A stretch of DNA of 59,717 bases from positions 1 to 59,717 of the forward strand of contig NZ_JAEMVC010000010.1 of the NCBI RefSeq assembly GCF_029215985.1, written 5' to 3'. This document shows, in pieces, positions 44,820 through 54,390 of the stretch (positions are counted from its first letter, which is position 1; each line of letters begins with the position of its first letter). Both the position numbers and the translations under genes were made by a program. The notes under the pieces are model-generated. The model saw nothing but the letters and a program-made list of their open reading frames with translations. It had not been told where the DNA came from and searched no databases. Origin of the DNA: Sulfurimonas sp. SAG-AH-194-C21 (lineage in GTDB: Bacteria > Campylobacterota > Campylobacteria > Campylobacterales > Sulfurimonadaceae).

Positions 44820-47800
44820 CTAATATTTATATGAGAGAGAAAAGCTATAAAACCTACCAACTTTAAACTTGTTAGTGATATGGCTTTTGTTTCCTTGGTA
44901 CCATATAGTCTCTTCATCAAGGAGATTTTGGAGTTTGAGTTTAAGACTAAGGCCATTTTTATAACTCTCTATCCATACAAAGTCAAGAATTTGAGGAGGA
45001 ACTTCATAGTAGTCAGGATACTCATCTGCACCATCAATTACACCAAGTTTACGAATACGCTCACCCATCTTGTTGTATGAAAGTGTGACATTTCGTCCTA
45101 GCTGCTCATACCCAACTGTAATGTTAAGTACTGTTGGTGAGAGACCTTGTAGCTCTCTGTTGTTTGTAGTGTAGAGTGGCTCTTGCTCTTTTCTAAGAGT
45201 TACATCTGACTTAGTATAAGAAAAGTTTCCAGATATATAGTAGTTATGTAGTCTTTTACTTATAAAGTCAAAGTTCTTTCTTGCATCTATCTCTATTCCA
45301 AAAAGAACTGCATTATCAGCATTATCATAACTATAAATTGGCAGTGAAGTTGAGAGTTTCTGTGTATCTTCAATCGGTTTATCTAGGTATTTATAAAAGA
45401 TTCCTAGACCTACATTTTCGCTATCAGAAAAATAGTGAGAGTATTTTAAATCCAAGTTCGTAATGTCTGTGTTTACAAGATCTGGATTTCCTACAACAGT
45501 TGCAACATCATAAGGGTGAAAATATTCTGCACTTGAAAATTCTCTCAAGTCTGGCACGATATAAGTTTGTGCATAGGCAAAACTTAATTGGTTTTTACTA
45601 TCAAACATATACTTGAGTGATAGACTTGGAAGTAAGTTCTTAAAAATAAGTGATTCAGGACTCTTTTGTATAATACCAGCATTATCTGCCTTGTATTGAA
45701 AAATAGTCTGTTTAAAGTCTACCTGTCTCGCACCTACTAGAACCTCTAGCTCTTCCATTGGTTTAAGTGAAAGGTTTAGATAAAAATTTGTTTCATCTAC
45801 CTCTGCATCATACCAGTAAGCAGGTTGAAAACCGATGTCAAGGTTAAAAGTCCCATCATAGTTTTGACGTATCTTGTTGTCATAAATAGTGTCTATTTTT
45901 TCAGTGAGCTTATCTGTACTCTCTGGAGTTGTTTTGAGCATTGTGTATTTATTGTAACGAGAAACTCTTGTTTTTGAGTTTATACTTACACCAATTTCTA
46001 TAAAATCTGCTTCATTAAAGATATTTAAGAGTGTTTTGTTCTTAAGATAAAAAGCATTCAGTGCATCATCTGAAGTTAGATTTAAAAAATATGATTCTTT
46101 ATCTAAGTACGGATTTCCTACTGGTGTTCCATCAAGTCTAAGCACAGTAAAGTACTGATACTTATAGTTACTAGGCTGATCGAGTTTAGCAGTACCTAAT
46201 TCTCCTCCAAATGAGAAGATATTTTCATAGTTAGATATTTCATACTTCATATCTCCTGTAAGTTGGTTCATATCAAGAGAACGTTCTTCCCAGTTTAAGT
46301 CATAACGAGTTTTGTAGTCATTATCTGAACCTTTAGTTCCTTCTGCAATTTTTGTTAACTTATCAGAAATCTTAGAGTAAAACTTTGTAAACTTTAGGTT
46401 AAAAACATCAGCATAGTTATAGTGAACATTAAACATACCTGCATTTGTATATCTATCACTTGCACGTAAAATTGTTCCCTCTGCATCAGGATTTTGGTTA
46501 AGCTCATCTTTAATTACATCGTAACCATAGTCAAAGTACTGCTCATCGCGTGAAACATGATCTTGTCCGTAAGAGTAGGTTGCAAAAAATGAGAGGTCAT
46601 GTTTATCAGCAATCTCAAGGTTATATGCACCCTCAACACTAAACTTACCACCATAAGGGAGTTCTTCTTTTGTTGTGTTAAAAAGTCTATTTGTTATATC
46701 TGTTGTATATTCTTGGTTGTTGGCTGGGTCAAATTTTGGTATAGGCTCTCCCACAACAATTTGAGAGTTATTTAAAATCTGTGCTGGAATAGCTCTATAC
46801 CCATCATCGCTACCAGTCCAGTCTGTAGAACTTCCTTCATAAGAGTTTATCTTTTTACCAGTATTTGAGTTGGCTTTTAACTCAGTTGTGATTTTAAAGT
46901 AGTTCTCTTTTGTTTTATCTTTTGTACGGATGTCAACATACCCACCACCAAACGAAGCAGGGATATCAGCAGTTGCACTTTTTTGTACTTTCATACTTCC
47001 AATAACAGAAGCTGGAAAAATATCTAGGGGAACTGTTCTTCTTTGTGGATCTGGAGAAGGAAGCGGCATTGAGTTTAACTCTACATTTGAGTAACGTCCA
47101 CCAAGTCCACGAACATACACATCTTTTCCACCGATGATTGTTACACCTGTTATACGTTTAAGTGCACCGGCTGCAGAAGAGTCACCTTTTTTAGAGATTT
47201 CAGCACTACCGATGATGTTTGTAATGGCTTGAGACTCTTTCTCTTCTGCCATTATCGTTGCGATGCTGCCTTTAACTTTAGGTGCAAGCACGATAAACTC
47301 TTCAAGTTCCATACTTGCAGGTGTGAGTTTTACTTCAGTATTGAGTGTGTCATCTTTTTTTACTTCTAAATTGTTTAGAGTTTGAGCACTATATTCTGAA
47401 TGCACGATAGAAATACTGAGTTTTGTGTCCGCTGGGACATTTACATAAAAGTTACCATTTGCATCTGTTTTGGTATCAATACCTGTTCCTTTTACAAATA
47501 CTCTAGCATTTGGGATTGGAAGGTTTTTATCAGATGTTAAAACTACACCATGAATCGTACCGGTGTTGAGGCTTTCATCAACTTTGATAATCCCACTTTT
47601 TCCTACTGGAGTATCTATGTCTACCTTTGGAGTAAGACCCTCATCATTAAATGTAGCGATGACTTGAGTATCTCTTCCTTCTTTAATCTCTATACTTTTT
47701 TTAGAGTAACCAAGGTTTTGATTATTTGCATCTTTTGCAAAGATTTCTATTTGATGTTTCCCTGTTTCAAGGATTAACTCTACACTTCCATCTTCATCTG

Positions 47801-47954
47801 TAAAGTAGCTATATTTTCCATCTACTAAAACTTCATTATTTTGTAGGGGCAGACCATTTAAAAATGAAAATATTGAAGCTGAACCTGTCTCATCTGCTAT
47901 AAGTGCTGATGAGAGAAGTAAGAGTATAGCGATGGTTTTAAAAAGACGTTTCAT
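44820..47954 (-). CDS. TonB-dependent outer-membrane receptor
   Basis: This 1044-residue receptor has a signal peptide at about 1-20. Two small beta-sandwich domains like carboxypeptidase regulatory domains follow (about 25-105 and 128-210), then a plug domain (about 225-350; AGALKRITGVTIIGGKDVYV, RGLGGRYSNVELNSMPLPSP, FGGGYVDIRTK) and a 22-strand barrel ending FSLSYKY. The last gene of the seven-gene TonB operon, it imports an unknown ligand using the adjacent ExbB/ExbD/TonB. The Pho box at the operon start suggests an organic phosphate or another ligand needed under phosphate limitation; that ligand assignment is inference. Confidence 0.93.
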   Translation of the reverse strand: MKRLFKTIAILLLLSSALIADETGSASIFSFLNGLPLQNNEVLVDGKYSYFTDEDGSVELILETGKHQIEIFAKDANNQNLGYSKKSIEIKEGRDTQVIATFNDEGLTPKVDIDTPVGKSGIIKVDESLNTGTIHGVVLTSDKNLPIPNARVFVKGTGIDTKTDANGNFYVNVPADTKLSISIVHSEYSAQTLNNLEVKKDDTLNTEVKLTPASMELEEFIVLAPKVKGSIATIMAEEKESQAITNIIGSAEISKKGDSSAAGALKRITGVTIIGGKDVYVRGLGGRYSNVELNSMPLPSPDPQRRTVPLDIFPASVIGSMKVQKSATADIPASFGGGYVDIRTKDKTKENYFKITTELKANSNTGKKINSYEGSSTDWTGSDDGYRAIPAQILNNSQIVVGEPIPKFDPANNQEYTTDITNRLFNTTKEELPYGGKFSVEGAYNLEIADKHDLSFFATYSYGQDHVSRDEQYFDYGYDVIKDELNQNPDAEGTILRASDRYTNAGMFNVHYNYADVFNLKFTKFYSKISDKLTKIAEGTKGSDNDYKTRYDLNWEERSLDMNQLTGDMKYEISNYENIFSFGGELGTAKLDQPSNYKYQYFTVLRLDGTPVGNPYLDKESYFLNLTSDDALNAFYLKNKTLLNIFNEADFIEIGVSINSKTRVSRYNKYTMLKTTPESTDKLTEKIDTIYDNKIRQNYDGTFNLDIGFQPAYWYDAEVDETNFYLNLSLKPMEELEVLVGARQVDFKQTIFQYKADNAGIIQKSPESLIFKNLLPSLSLKYMFDSKNQLSFAYAQTYIVPDLREFSSAEYFHPYDVATVVGNPDLVNTDITNLDLKYSHYFSDSENVGLGIFYKYLDKPIEDTQKLSTSLPIYSYDNADNAVLFGIEIDARKNFDFISKRLHNYYISGNFSYTKSDVTLRKEQEPLYTTNNRELQGLSPTVLNITVGYEQLGRNVTLSYNKMGERIRKLGVIDGADEYPDYYEVPPQILDFVWIESYKNGLSLKLKLQNLLDEETIWYQGNKSHITNKFKVGRFYSFSLSYKY

Positions 47955-47955
47955 A

Positions 47956-49227
47956 TTATAAACACTCCAGTTGGTTGTTTGTACATTTTTCTATATTTTT
48001 TCTGATAACTGTAGCTTTATTAAAAAGCTCACTATTAGAGATATATTTTAGTTGTGCTTCTGCACTGACATAATCACCTGCCATATAAAAAGAGTAAGCA
48101 AGGGCATATCTTAGGTTGTCATCATCAAGCATTTTGTATCGTTTAAGTGCTTTTTGCAGACCAATGATCTTTCTGTATTCTCCAACATTAAGATAGATAG
48201 CAATTTTTTGTTTTAACTTCTCTACCTTGTCGATATTTTGAGCATTAAGATATAGGGCATGGAGGTTGTTCCCAGCACGGCGGTTCATCTCAACAGCATC
48301 TTTAAGATACTTTTTATCATAGTAAGAACTCTCTTCAAAAAGGTGTGCAGTAGTATTTCGCATACCTTTTTTAAGATACATATGACCTAGCAAAACACCG
48401 ATTTTTGGATTTTTAGGAAACATTAGTTTTGACTCTTCTAAAAGTTTAATGGCACTATCTATTTGGTTTGCACCTATAAGCATTTGTGAAAGTGCTATGT
48501 ACTCTTTTGAACTCACTCCAACCTTGTCCATATAAACTTTTGAAGCCTCTATGGCTGCTTGGTAGAGTTTAAGTTCTGCAAAGTAGTAAAACTTCTGTTT
48601 TAACAGCTTGCTATTATCTGGAAACTTATTTATTCCCATGTTTAGAGCAGATATAGCATCACTAAACAGTTCTTGTTTGTAGTAGCATTCTGCTCTGAGT
48701 GTAAAAAGTGCAGCACGGTTTTTACCCACTTCACCAGCACTCTCTAAAGATGCAACAGTGTTTTTATAATCTTTTAACTTGTAGTACTCACCAGTTAAGT
48801 TCATATAAAGTGCTGAGAGTTTGTCTTGGCGTTTTGCTTCTGCATTAAATACTGGTACTTTTGTCTTATCTGTTTTAGTATTTCCAATTGAGAAAAGATA
48901 CTTCTCTTTTGTATAAACCTTAGGTGCTATAAATACTTTTATTTTTGTAGCATCTATAGCTTTTTTATAAGCGACAATAGCTTCTGATGTTTTGCTTTGT
49001 TTCGCATTTAAAACACCAACTACAGTAAAGTAGTTTGCTTTATCATATGTAGAAGATTTTTTATCTACAAGAGCTAACTCTTCTTGTGCTTTTTTATAGC
49101 GTGCATCATAAATCATTAAAGATGCTAATGCCACATGGTCAACCATATCCGCTTGTTGTTTTGCCAATAAAGAGGCATTTAGAATAAGAACAATTGATAA
49201 AATTTGTACTATTTTTTTACTGATCAT
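47956..49227 (-). CDS. Periplasmic TPR protein of the TonB operon
   Basis: This 423-residue protein has a signal peptide at about 1-22 (LSIVLILNASLLAK) and many 34-residue helical pairs of the TPR kind (for example residues 165-235, and 240-310 KLLEESKLMFPKNPKIGVLLGHMYLKKG). A TPR protein in the same position follows TonB2 in Vibrio-type TonB systems, where it helps the TonB complex; that role is inferred here from gene order. It ends one base before the receptor gene. Confidence 0.85.
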   Translation of the reverse strand: MISKKIVQILSIVLILNASLLAKQQADMVDHVALASLMIYDARYKKAQEELALVDKKSSTYDKANYFTVVGVLNAKQSKTSEAIVAYKKAIDATKIKVFIAPKVYTKEKYLFSIGNTKTDKTKVPVFNAEAKRQDKLSALYMNLTGEYYKLKDYKNTVASLESAGEVGKNRAALFTLRAECYYKQELFSDAISALNMGINKFPDNSKLLKQKFYYFAELKLYQAAIEASKVYMDKVGVSSKEYIALSQMLIGANQIDSAIKLLEESKLMFPKNPKIGVLLGHMYLKKGMRNTTAHLFEESSYYDKKYLKDAVEMNRRAGNNLHALYLNAQNIDKVEKLKQKIAIYLNVGEYRKIIGLQKALKRYKMLDDDNLRYALAYSFYMAGDYVSAEAQLKYISNSELFNKATVIRKNIEKCTNNQLECL

Positions 49228-49238
49228 CTTTGCACTCC

Positions 49239-49874
49239 TTACTGAAATCTAATTTTTTGTTTAGCCCACATTTTTACAGGCTTTGCTTTATACATTGCTG
49301 GAGAAAATCTCCATGAACGAATTGCATTTAGTGCAGCAGTATCAAAAATACCTGCTGGTTGGGACTCTAAAATTTTAGCTATTTCAACACTTCCATCTTT
49401 ATCGATAAGAATGTTAATAATTACATAGCCTTTAATACCATCTCTTGCAGCTTGTGCTGGATATGTTAAAGGAGGACGAGTCTGTACCTTTGGTTTAACA
49501 TCAACAGTATCTTCACTCATAATGGCATCATCTGCAATATCTTCGAGTAATTTACTTGAATCACCTGCAATGTCACCAGTTGCAAACTCAGGTATATTCA
49601 TAGCCACACCACCAAGAAGTGAATTCATATTTGGAAGTGGAGCTTTTGGCTGTGTATTTTTTGGCTTTGGCTTTGGCTTCGGCTTCGGTTTTGTAGCTTT
49701 TTTTTGAGTTTTGTTCGCTTTAATTTGTCTAATCTCTTTTTTAACTTTTGTGTCTTTTTCTTGTACACTTTTGTTAAACGAGACAACAAGAACCACCATT
49801 AAAAGTGCACCAACAAGCATTACACCAAAGGCTTGAAGTGCTCTTCCTTTTGTACTGTATTTTTTACTTGACAT
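49239..49874 (-). CDS. tonB: TonB energy transducer
   Basis: This 211-residue protein has a cytoplasmic tail, one membrane helix (about 11-31, FGVMLVGALLMVVLVVSF) and a periplasmic lysine-proline run (PKPKPKPKPK at about 62-71). The C-terminal TonB domain (about 130-211) shows RPPLTYPAQAARDGIKGYVI and IRSWRFSPAMYKAKPV. It spans the periplasm and couples the ExbB/ExbD proton motor to the receptor encoded two genes downstream. Confidence 0.93.
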   Translation of the reverse strand: MSSKKYSTKGRALQAFGVMLVGALLMVVLVVSFNKSVQEKDTKVKKEIRQIKANKTQKKATKPKPKPKPKPKNTQPKAPLPNMNSLLGGVAMNIPEFATGDIAGDSSKLLEDIADDAIMSEDTVDVKPKVQTRPPLTYPAQAARDGIKGYVIINILIDKDGSVEIAKILESQPAGIFDTAALNAIRSWRFSPAMYKAKPVKMWAKQKIRFQ

Positions 49875-49882
49875 TACGGTTT

Positions 49883-50287
49883 TTATCCCATCTCTTTAGT
49901 AGTTGAAACGGCAACATCTTTTGCACCACTCTGTCGGCACTCATCGATGACATCTATTAAAACATTTACAGCTATATCACCATCTGAGATTACTAAAACT
50001 GACTTTTCTGATGCAGTTCTAAGTAAATCACGAAGTTTACTCTGAAGTGCCCATAACTTTACAGCTTGGTTATCTATGAAAATCTCATTTGAGTGGTCTA
50101 TATAAACTCGTATCGCTTTTCCTGAAGCCAGTGTTGCTGATGCAGCAGAAGGGCGGTTAAGTTCTAAGTCCATATCTTTTACAAATGTTGTTGTAACCAT
50201 AAAAAAGATTAAAAGTATGAAAACCATATCTATTAGTGGTGATACATCTACCGTATCAACATTTTGGCTTTTTTGTCTAAATCTCAT
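49883..50287 (-). CDS. exbD: ExbD-type proton channel subunit
   Basis: This 134-residue protein has a single N-terminal membrane helix (about 18-37) carrying the conserved Asp in VSPLIDMVFILLIFF, which takes part in proton flow. The C-terminal periplasmic domain (ISDGDIAVNVLIDVIDECRQSG) is standard. It overlaps exbB by four bases. Confidence 0.94.
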   Translation of the reverse strand: MRFRQKSQNVDTVDVSPLIDMVFILLIFFMVTTTFVKDMDLELNRPSAASATLASGKAIRVYIDHSNEIFIDNQAVKLWALQSKLRDLLRTASEKSVLVISDGDIAVNVLIDVIDECRQSGAKDVAVSTTKEMG

Positions 50288-50901
50288 TTCTCATCCTTTG
50301 TACTTATTATGTCTACTATCTGCTCAAATTCTAAAGTGAACTGTTCCTCTTTTCTATCTAAAATCTTTCCAAAAATTAGACCTGGTACTGCTACAACTAA
50401 ACCTAACTCTGTTGTAAATAGTGCCTTTGAAATTCCGCCTGCTATTGAGTCACCTTGAGCGAACATTGAACTTGATTGAAGTGCATCAAAAGTCTCTATC
50501 ATTCCGCTTACTGTCCCTAAAAGACCTATAAGTGGTGCAAGCATTACTACTGTTTTAATTAAAACACCATACTTTGTTGTGATTATGATGTATGGAAAGA
50601 GAGCATCATACATATACTCTCTTGGTTTTTTAGAAATATTCTTAGCTACTTTTGAAGCCTCAAGTGCATCATGAATAGCATAATCCAAAATCCCAACATA
50701 AACCTTCTCATCTCCACGACTTTCGTGCTTTTCTATAAGTCTTCTTACATTACCTTTTGTACCGCGTTTGAGTGTAAAGTATCTATATCCTAGACCATAC
50801 CAAAGTGGAAGGTTTAAGGCAAAAAGAACCCACATAATGATTCCACCGGCGTTCATAAAGTGCATGAACTGATCCCAGTAGATTACTAAGCTTTCCATCA
50901 T
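50284..50901 (-). CDS. exbB: ExbB/TolQ-type proton channel subunit
   Basis: This 205-residue membrane protein of the MotA/TolQ/ExbB family has three helices: about 14-34, 108-135 and 150-180. The pore segment LAPLIGLLGTVSGMIETFDAL and GGISKALFTTELGLVVAVPGL are diagnostic. It is coupled to ExbD and to the upstream TtpC-like gene by overlaps. Confidence 0.94.
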   Translation of the reverse strand: MMESLVIYWDQFMHFMNAGGIIMWVLFALNLPLWYGLGYRYFTLKRGTKGNVRRLIEKHESRGDEKVYVGILDYAIHDALEASKVAKNISKKPREYMYDALFPYIIITTKYGVLIKTVVMLAPLIGLLGTVSGMIETFDALQSSSMFAQGDSIAGGISKALFTTELGLVVAVPGLIFGKILDRKEEQFTLEFEQIVDIISTKDEK

Positions 50902-52211
50902 TAGGCCTTGTTAATCTCAAAGAGGTTAACGATATGAAGAGCAGATTGCTCCATTGAGTCTTTGATACTTTGTGTCCAACCACTCAGTAAGTTTCCTAAA
51001 AGTAGTAAAGGTATAGCTACAACGAGACCGAGCATAGTTGTAACAAGTGCTTCAGAAATACCACCTGAAAGTAGTTTGGGATCTCCCGTACCATGAGTTG
51101 TGATGATGTCAAATGTTGCAATCATTCCTGTAACTGTTCCTAAAAGTCCAAGTAATGGAGAAACAGCTGCTAAAACAAGTACAAAGTTACCAAATTTATC
51201 TATGTTTGAACTCTCGTTTAAAATAGACTCCGTTACAACATCTTCGATATGATCTCTGTCTTTGTTGATATTTCTGAGTGTTGCTTTGATTACACGAGCC
51301 GTTGAACCTTTGAACTCTTTTATAGCTTCAAGTGCCTCATGACCTTTGCCCGCTTCAACTTTTGCAATAACTACATCAGTAATTTGTTTTACATTTGAAC
51401 CAGACTTTAAAAGTAAAAGAACTCTTAAAAGAATTAGTAAAAGACCTAAAGCTCCAAGTGCTAAAATGATGTAACCGATAGTCCCACCACCTGCAATTGT
51501 ATCTTCAATAGTTTTTTCTTTTACATACTCAATGTCTTTATCAAGGTTTTCATAGATAAATATTTTTACATCGCGTTTAGTCGTACCTGCTGCAAACGCA
51601 GCCGCATCTACACTTGTATCTTTATTCCAAACTTTATACTCGCCATTTCCAGCAGGAGCAAGAGCCCCTTTAACTTTTGAGCTGATACCGTAAGCTGCAA
51701 TATTTCCAACCTTAAGTATCTCACCCTTAGCTGTAGTTCCATCTACTAGATAAAACTTGCCTTTTTCTTTACTTACACTTGAAAGTTTTTTGTAAAGTGC
51801 TGAAGTGTCCTCAAATGCTTTTTGCATTACCGCGACAATATCCATATCTTTAGTATCATTAACTGTTATAGCATAGTCACTTAACATTGATTTAGCTTGA
51901 ATAACTACAGATGAAGATATCTGCTTGTTAGAGTTTTTATCTTCTAACATCTGAGCAGATTTTTCTATACTTTTTTCAATGTTTTGGTTGTCTTGAGAAA
52001 GTGTTACTAGCTTGTTTTGTAAGTTTTTAACTTTTTTCTTTGCAGATGTAATTTCTCTTTTTTGAAAAGATTTCTCTTTTTTAAGTCTAGTTTGAAGTTC
52101 TGATTTTTGTGCTTTTAAGAATGTAAACTCTTTTTGGTAAGCATCTTGAAGTTCATCAGCGTTTAAGAGACTAAACGCCACCATTAATAAAATTAGTAAT
52201 ATTTTCTGCAT
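50901..52211 (-). CDS. TtpC-like protein: coiled coil plus ExbB-type domain
   Basis: This 436-residue protein has a signal peptide (about 1-18, LLILLMVAFSLLNA), a long periplasmic coiled coil (about 20-110), a middle domain of about 130 residues, and a C-terminal MotA/TolQ/ExbB domain (about 240-425; SPLLGLLGTVTGMIATFDII, GGISEALVTTMLGLVVAIPL). In Vibrio TonB2 systems the equivalent is TtpC, which is needed for energy transfer. It sits between the DUF3450 and ExbB genes, the same order as in those systems. Confidence 0.87.
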   Translation of the reverse strand: MQKILLILLMVAFSLLNADELQDAYQKEFTFLKAQKSELQTRLKKEKSFQKREITSAKKKVKNLQNKLVTLSQDNQNIEKSIEKSAQMLEDKNSNKQISSSVVIQAKSMLSDYAITVNDTKDMDIVAVMQKAFEDTSALYKKLSSVSKEKGKFYLVDGTTAKGEILKVGNIAAYGISSKVKGALAPAGNGEYKVWNKDTSVDAAAFAAGTTKRDVKIFIYENLDKDIEYVKEKTIEDTIAGGGTIGYIILALGALGLLLILLRVLLLLKSGSNVKQITDVVIAKVEAGKGHEALEAIKEFKGSTARVIKATLRNINKDRDHIEDVVTESILNESSNIDKFGNFVLVLAAVSPLLGLLGTVTGMIATFDIITTHGTGDPKLLSGGISEALVTTMLGLVVAIPLLLLGNLLSGWTQSIKDSMEQSALHIVNLFEINKA

Positions 52212-52969
52212 TATTTAACCCCTTGTAAAACTAAAGCATTTGGTAGTTCAAAGTATCCAGTTCTTATCTGTTTTTGTAGTGCATCAAAAAGTGCTACTAT
52301 TTTTTTAATATCTTCTGGGTTTGTGATAAGTTTGTATTTGTAAGTGTTTGCTTGTTTTACTACAAAACCAACTTCATTTGATGGTGTTGAAAAGAACATT
52401 GCAATTGAGCCAAGTTTTGCGATTTGTGCTAAAACTTTTTTCCCTTTAATATCTATCTGTTGTTTGAAAAGTCCAATCTCTTTTGTGACACGGATAGTGT
52501 CATCATATGCTGCCCATGTAAGTGCAAGCGCTTTTTCATTTGTAATAAGGTTAGCATTTAAGTCAGATTTGATTTTATGTAAGTCTGCAACTCTAGCCTC
52601 AAGCATAAAAGGGATACCTTCGTTTATGCCTTTTTCTAAAAGAACAAGTGCATTTAAAACTAAAGGTTTAATCTCAGAGTTACCAGAAGATGTCTCTTTG
52701 ATTTGTTTAGTGATCTTTCCTAGTTCATTTTGCGCTAGTTTGATAGCAGTAGATTTTCTGTTTATCTGTGCTTCAGAGTCTGTGATTTGCATAGATAAAG
52801 ATTTCATCTGTGAATGGTAAGTCTGCTTGTTCTCTTTGATGTCCGTATAAAGATTTTCTACATCACCTCTAAGTTGGATGATAGAGTTTACAAGTTTCTC
52901 ATTTGTGTTAGCGGCTAATGATGTTGTAAGTAAAACAGCTGATAGTGCTAGTGAATGGATAATTTTCAT
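52211..52969 (-). CDS. DUF3450 periplasmic protein (TtpB-like)
   Basis: This 252-residue secreted protein has a signal peptide at about 1-19 and a coiled coil (about 25-95). The DUF3450 core follows, including EKGINEGIPFMLEARVADLHKIKSDL. It is first in the TonB operon, overlapping the TtpC-like gene by one base. Members of this family are found directly before ExbB-type genes in Pho- or iron-regulated TonB systems; their role is unclear. Confidence 0.87.
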   Translation of the reverse strand: MKIIHSLALSAVLLTTSLAANTNEKLVNSIIQLRGDVENLYTDIKENKQTYHSQMKSLSMQITDSEAQINRKSTAIKLAQNELGKITKQIKETSSGNSEIKPLVLNALVLLEKGINEGIPFMLEARVADLHKIKSDLNANLITNEKALALTWAAYDDTIRVTKEIGLFKQQIDIKGKKVLAQIAKLGSIAMFFSTPSNEVGFVVKQANTYKYKLITNPEDIKKIVALFDALQKQIRTGYFELPNALVLQGVK

Positions 52970-53003
52970 TTTCTCTCCCTGTGATTATGGAATATTTGAG
53001 CGA

Positions 53004-53058
53004 ATGATAGTAAGTGTAGGTTTTAAAAGAGTTACGAGAAAGTTACAAAGTGGTGACA
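53004..53058 (-). promoter_or_regulatory. Pho-box array of the TonB operon
   Basis: Minus strand repeats TGTCACC (53058-53052), TGTAACT (53047-53041), CGTAACT (53036-53030) and TAAAACC (53025-53019) are spaced 11 bp apart. Nine bases later comes TATCAT (53009-53004). It precedes the DUF3450 ATG at 52969 by about 35 bases. Confidence 0.7.
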
Positions 53059-53080
53059 AGGTAACTATCTGTTACCTTGT
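53056..53080. repeat. Perfect 10-bp inverted repeat beside the Pho array
   Basis: ACAAGGTAAC and GTTACCTTGT are separated by TATCT. No T-run follows on either strand, so it is a weak candidate for a terminator of the lipoprotein gene. The arms contain the GTTAC/GTAAC core of the Pho repeats, which suggests a regulatory palindrome. Confidence 0.6.
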
Positions 53081-53096
53081 TGTAATGAAGAGTTAG

Positions 53097-54221
53097 TTAG
53101 CGAACATTCGTGCTGTTGGCATCAAATGCAGTTTGAAGAGCAGCTTTAGAGTCACCAGAGAACTTAACTGGATTAGAACCATTTATCGTTACACCAGAGA
53201 ATGAAGTGTTATCAGTATCAATTGTATAATTACTTGATGAGTGAAGTGCACCATAACCAGCAAGGTCATCAGTATTATAAGTTAATATACCGTTGTTGAA
53301 GTGACCACCGATTCCACCTTTCTTGAAGTAGATAGCACCATCTTTAATAGATGTTGTAACATTGATGTTAAAGTCATTGAATGTTGCAGCAGTAGTACCT
53401 GACATTTCAATTGCAGAGTAACCAGTAGTTTGCGTTACTTTTAGACCAGTAACTGTACCAGCATATCCATCATCAATATCAAAGTGATCATCAGAACATT
53501 CAGAAACATCAACATTAGTTAAGTTAACTGTACCACCCCAGATTTCAACACAGTCATCATCAGACTTGTTAACAGTAAGGTTTTCAACTTTAGTACCTGA
53601 ACCAACACCAACCATAGAGAGACCATTGATTTCTTTGTTCTCTTCCATTGTGATACCAGAGTTTAAAATTGAAACATAAGTTAAAACACCAGAGTTATCA
53701 GCTAGGTCAGTATCTCCAGCAACAAACGCAGTGTTAACTTCATAAGGAGCAACTTGAGAGTTAGCAGCATTACCAATGATAGTTAATCCACCCCACTGAC
53801 CCCATACATCAGCTCCACCATCATAAGCAGTTTCACCTTTGAAGATAATTGGCTTAGCTGATGTACCAGCTGCCATTATCTTAGAACCCTTATCGATAAT
53901 CATATAAGAAGTGTTAGCACCAGTTCCAGATTTACCAAGAATAGTAGTACCAGGCTCAATAGTAAGTGTAGCACCATTTTTAACAGCAACTAAACCCTTA
54001 AGTACCCATACCTTATCTGCACTAAGAGTCATATCTGATGTTATGTCTCCTGATAACGTAGTCTTACCATCTGATGTTTGACTAGCAGGAGTAGTGTCAG
54101 GTACTGTTTTTATTGTCTTTGGTGTTGGTGTAGTAGAGTCACCTCCACCTCCACAGGCACTAAAAGCGAGGACTAAAGATGCAGCAATTGCACTAGGAAT
54201 GATTTTTTTTGATAATTTCAT
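53097..54221 (-). CDS. Secreted beta-helix lipoprotein
   Basis: This 374-residue protein has a lipoprotein-type signal (LVLAFSAC, Cys at about 23) followed by a glycine and threonine/proline-rich linker. A parallel beta-helix follows (repeated short strands such as WGQWGGLTIIGNA, then SYMIIDKGSKI and NLTNVDVSECSDDHFDID). Proteins with this WGGLTIIGNA-type segment are often encoded next to TonB-dependent receptors. The gene has its own Pho-like promoter upstream. It may bind or pre-process a substrate at the cell surface; enzymatic residues are not obvious. Confidence 0.82.
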   Translation of the reverse strand: MKLSKKIIPSAIAASLVLAFSACGGGGDSTTPTPKTIKTVPDTTPASQTSDGKTTLSGDITSDMTLSADKVWVLKGLVAVKNGATLTIEPGTTILGKSGTGANTSYMIIDKGSKIMAAGTSAKPIIFKGETAYDGGADVWGQWGGLTIIGNAANSQVAPYEVNTAFVAGDTDLADNSGVLTYVSILNSGITMEENKEINGLSMVGVGSGTKVENLTVNKSDDDCVEIWGGTVNLTNVDVSECSDDHFDIDDGYAGTVTGLKVTQTTGYSAIEMSGTTAATFNDFNINVTTSIKDGAIYFKKGGIGGHFNNGILTYNTDDLAGYGALHSSSNYTIDTDNTSFSGVTINGSNPVKFSGDSKAALQTAFDANSTNVR

Positions 54222-54248
54222 TTGTAACTCCGAATTGAATTTTGTGAA

Positions 54249-54303
54249 ATTATAAAGAAAGTTGATTACTAAAGTATTTCCACTTGGTTACAAAGAGGAA
54301 ACA
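54249..54303 (-). promoter_or_regulatory. Pho-box array of the lipoprotein gene
   Basis: Minus strand TGTTTCC (54303-54297), TGTAACC (54292-54286), a degenerate unit (54281-54275), AGTAATC (54270-54264), nine bases, perfect TATAAT (54254-54249). All units are 11 bp apart. Confidence 0.65.
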
Positions 54304-54390
54304 CTTTAGTAAGCAACTTAATGACTTGATGAAAAATAGGGGGGACTAAGACTTAATTGAGACCTCTATTTGCTATTATTTACTTACAAC

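Noticed and set aside
49660..49695. Plus-strand glycine/phenylalanine repeat frame
   Set aside because: It is the antisense of the Pro-Lys run of TonB.
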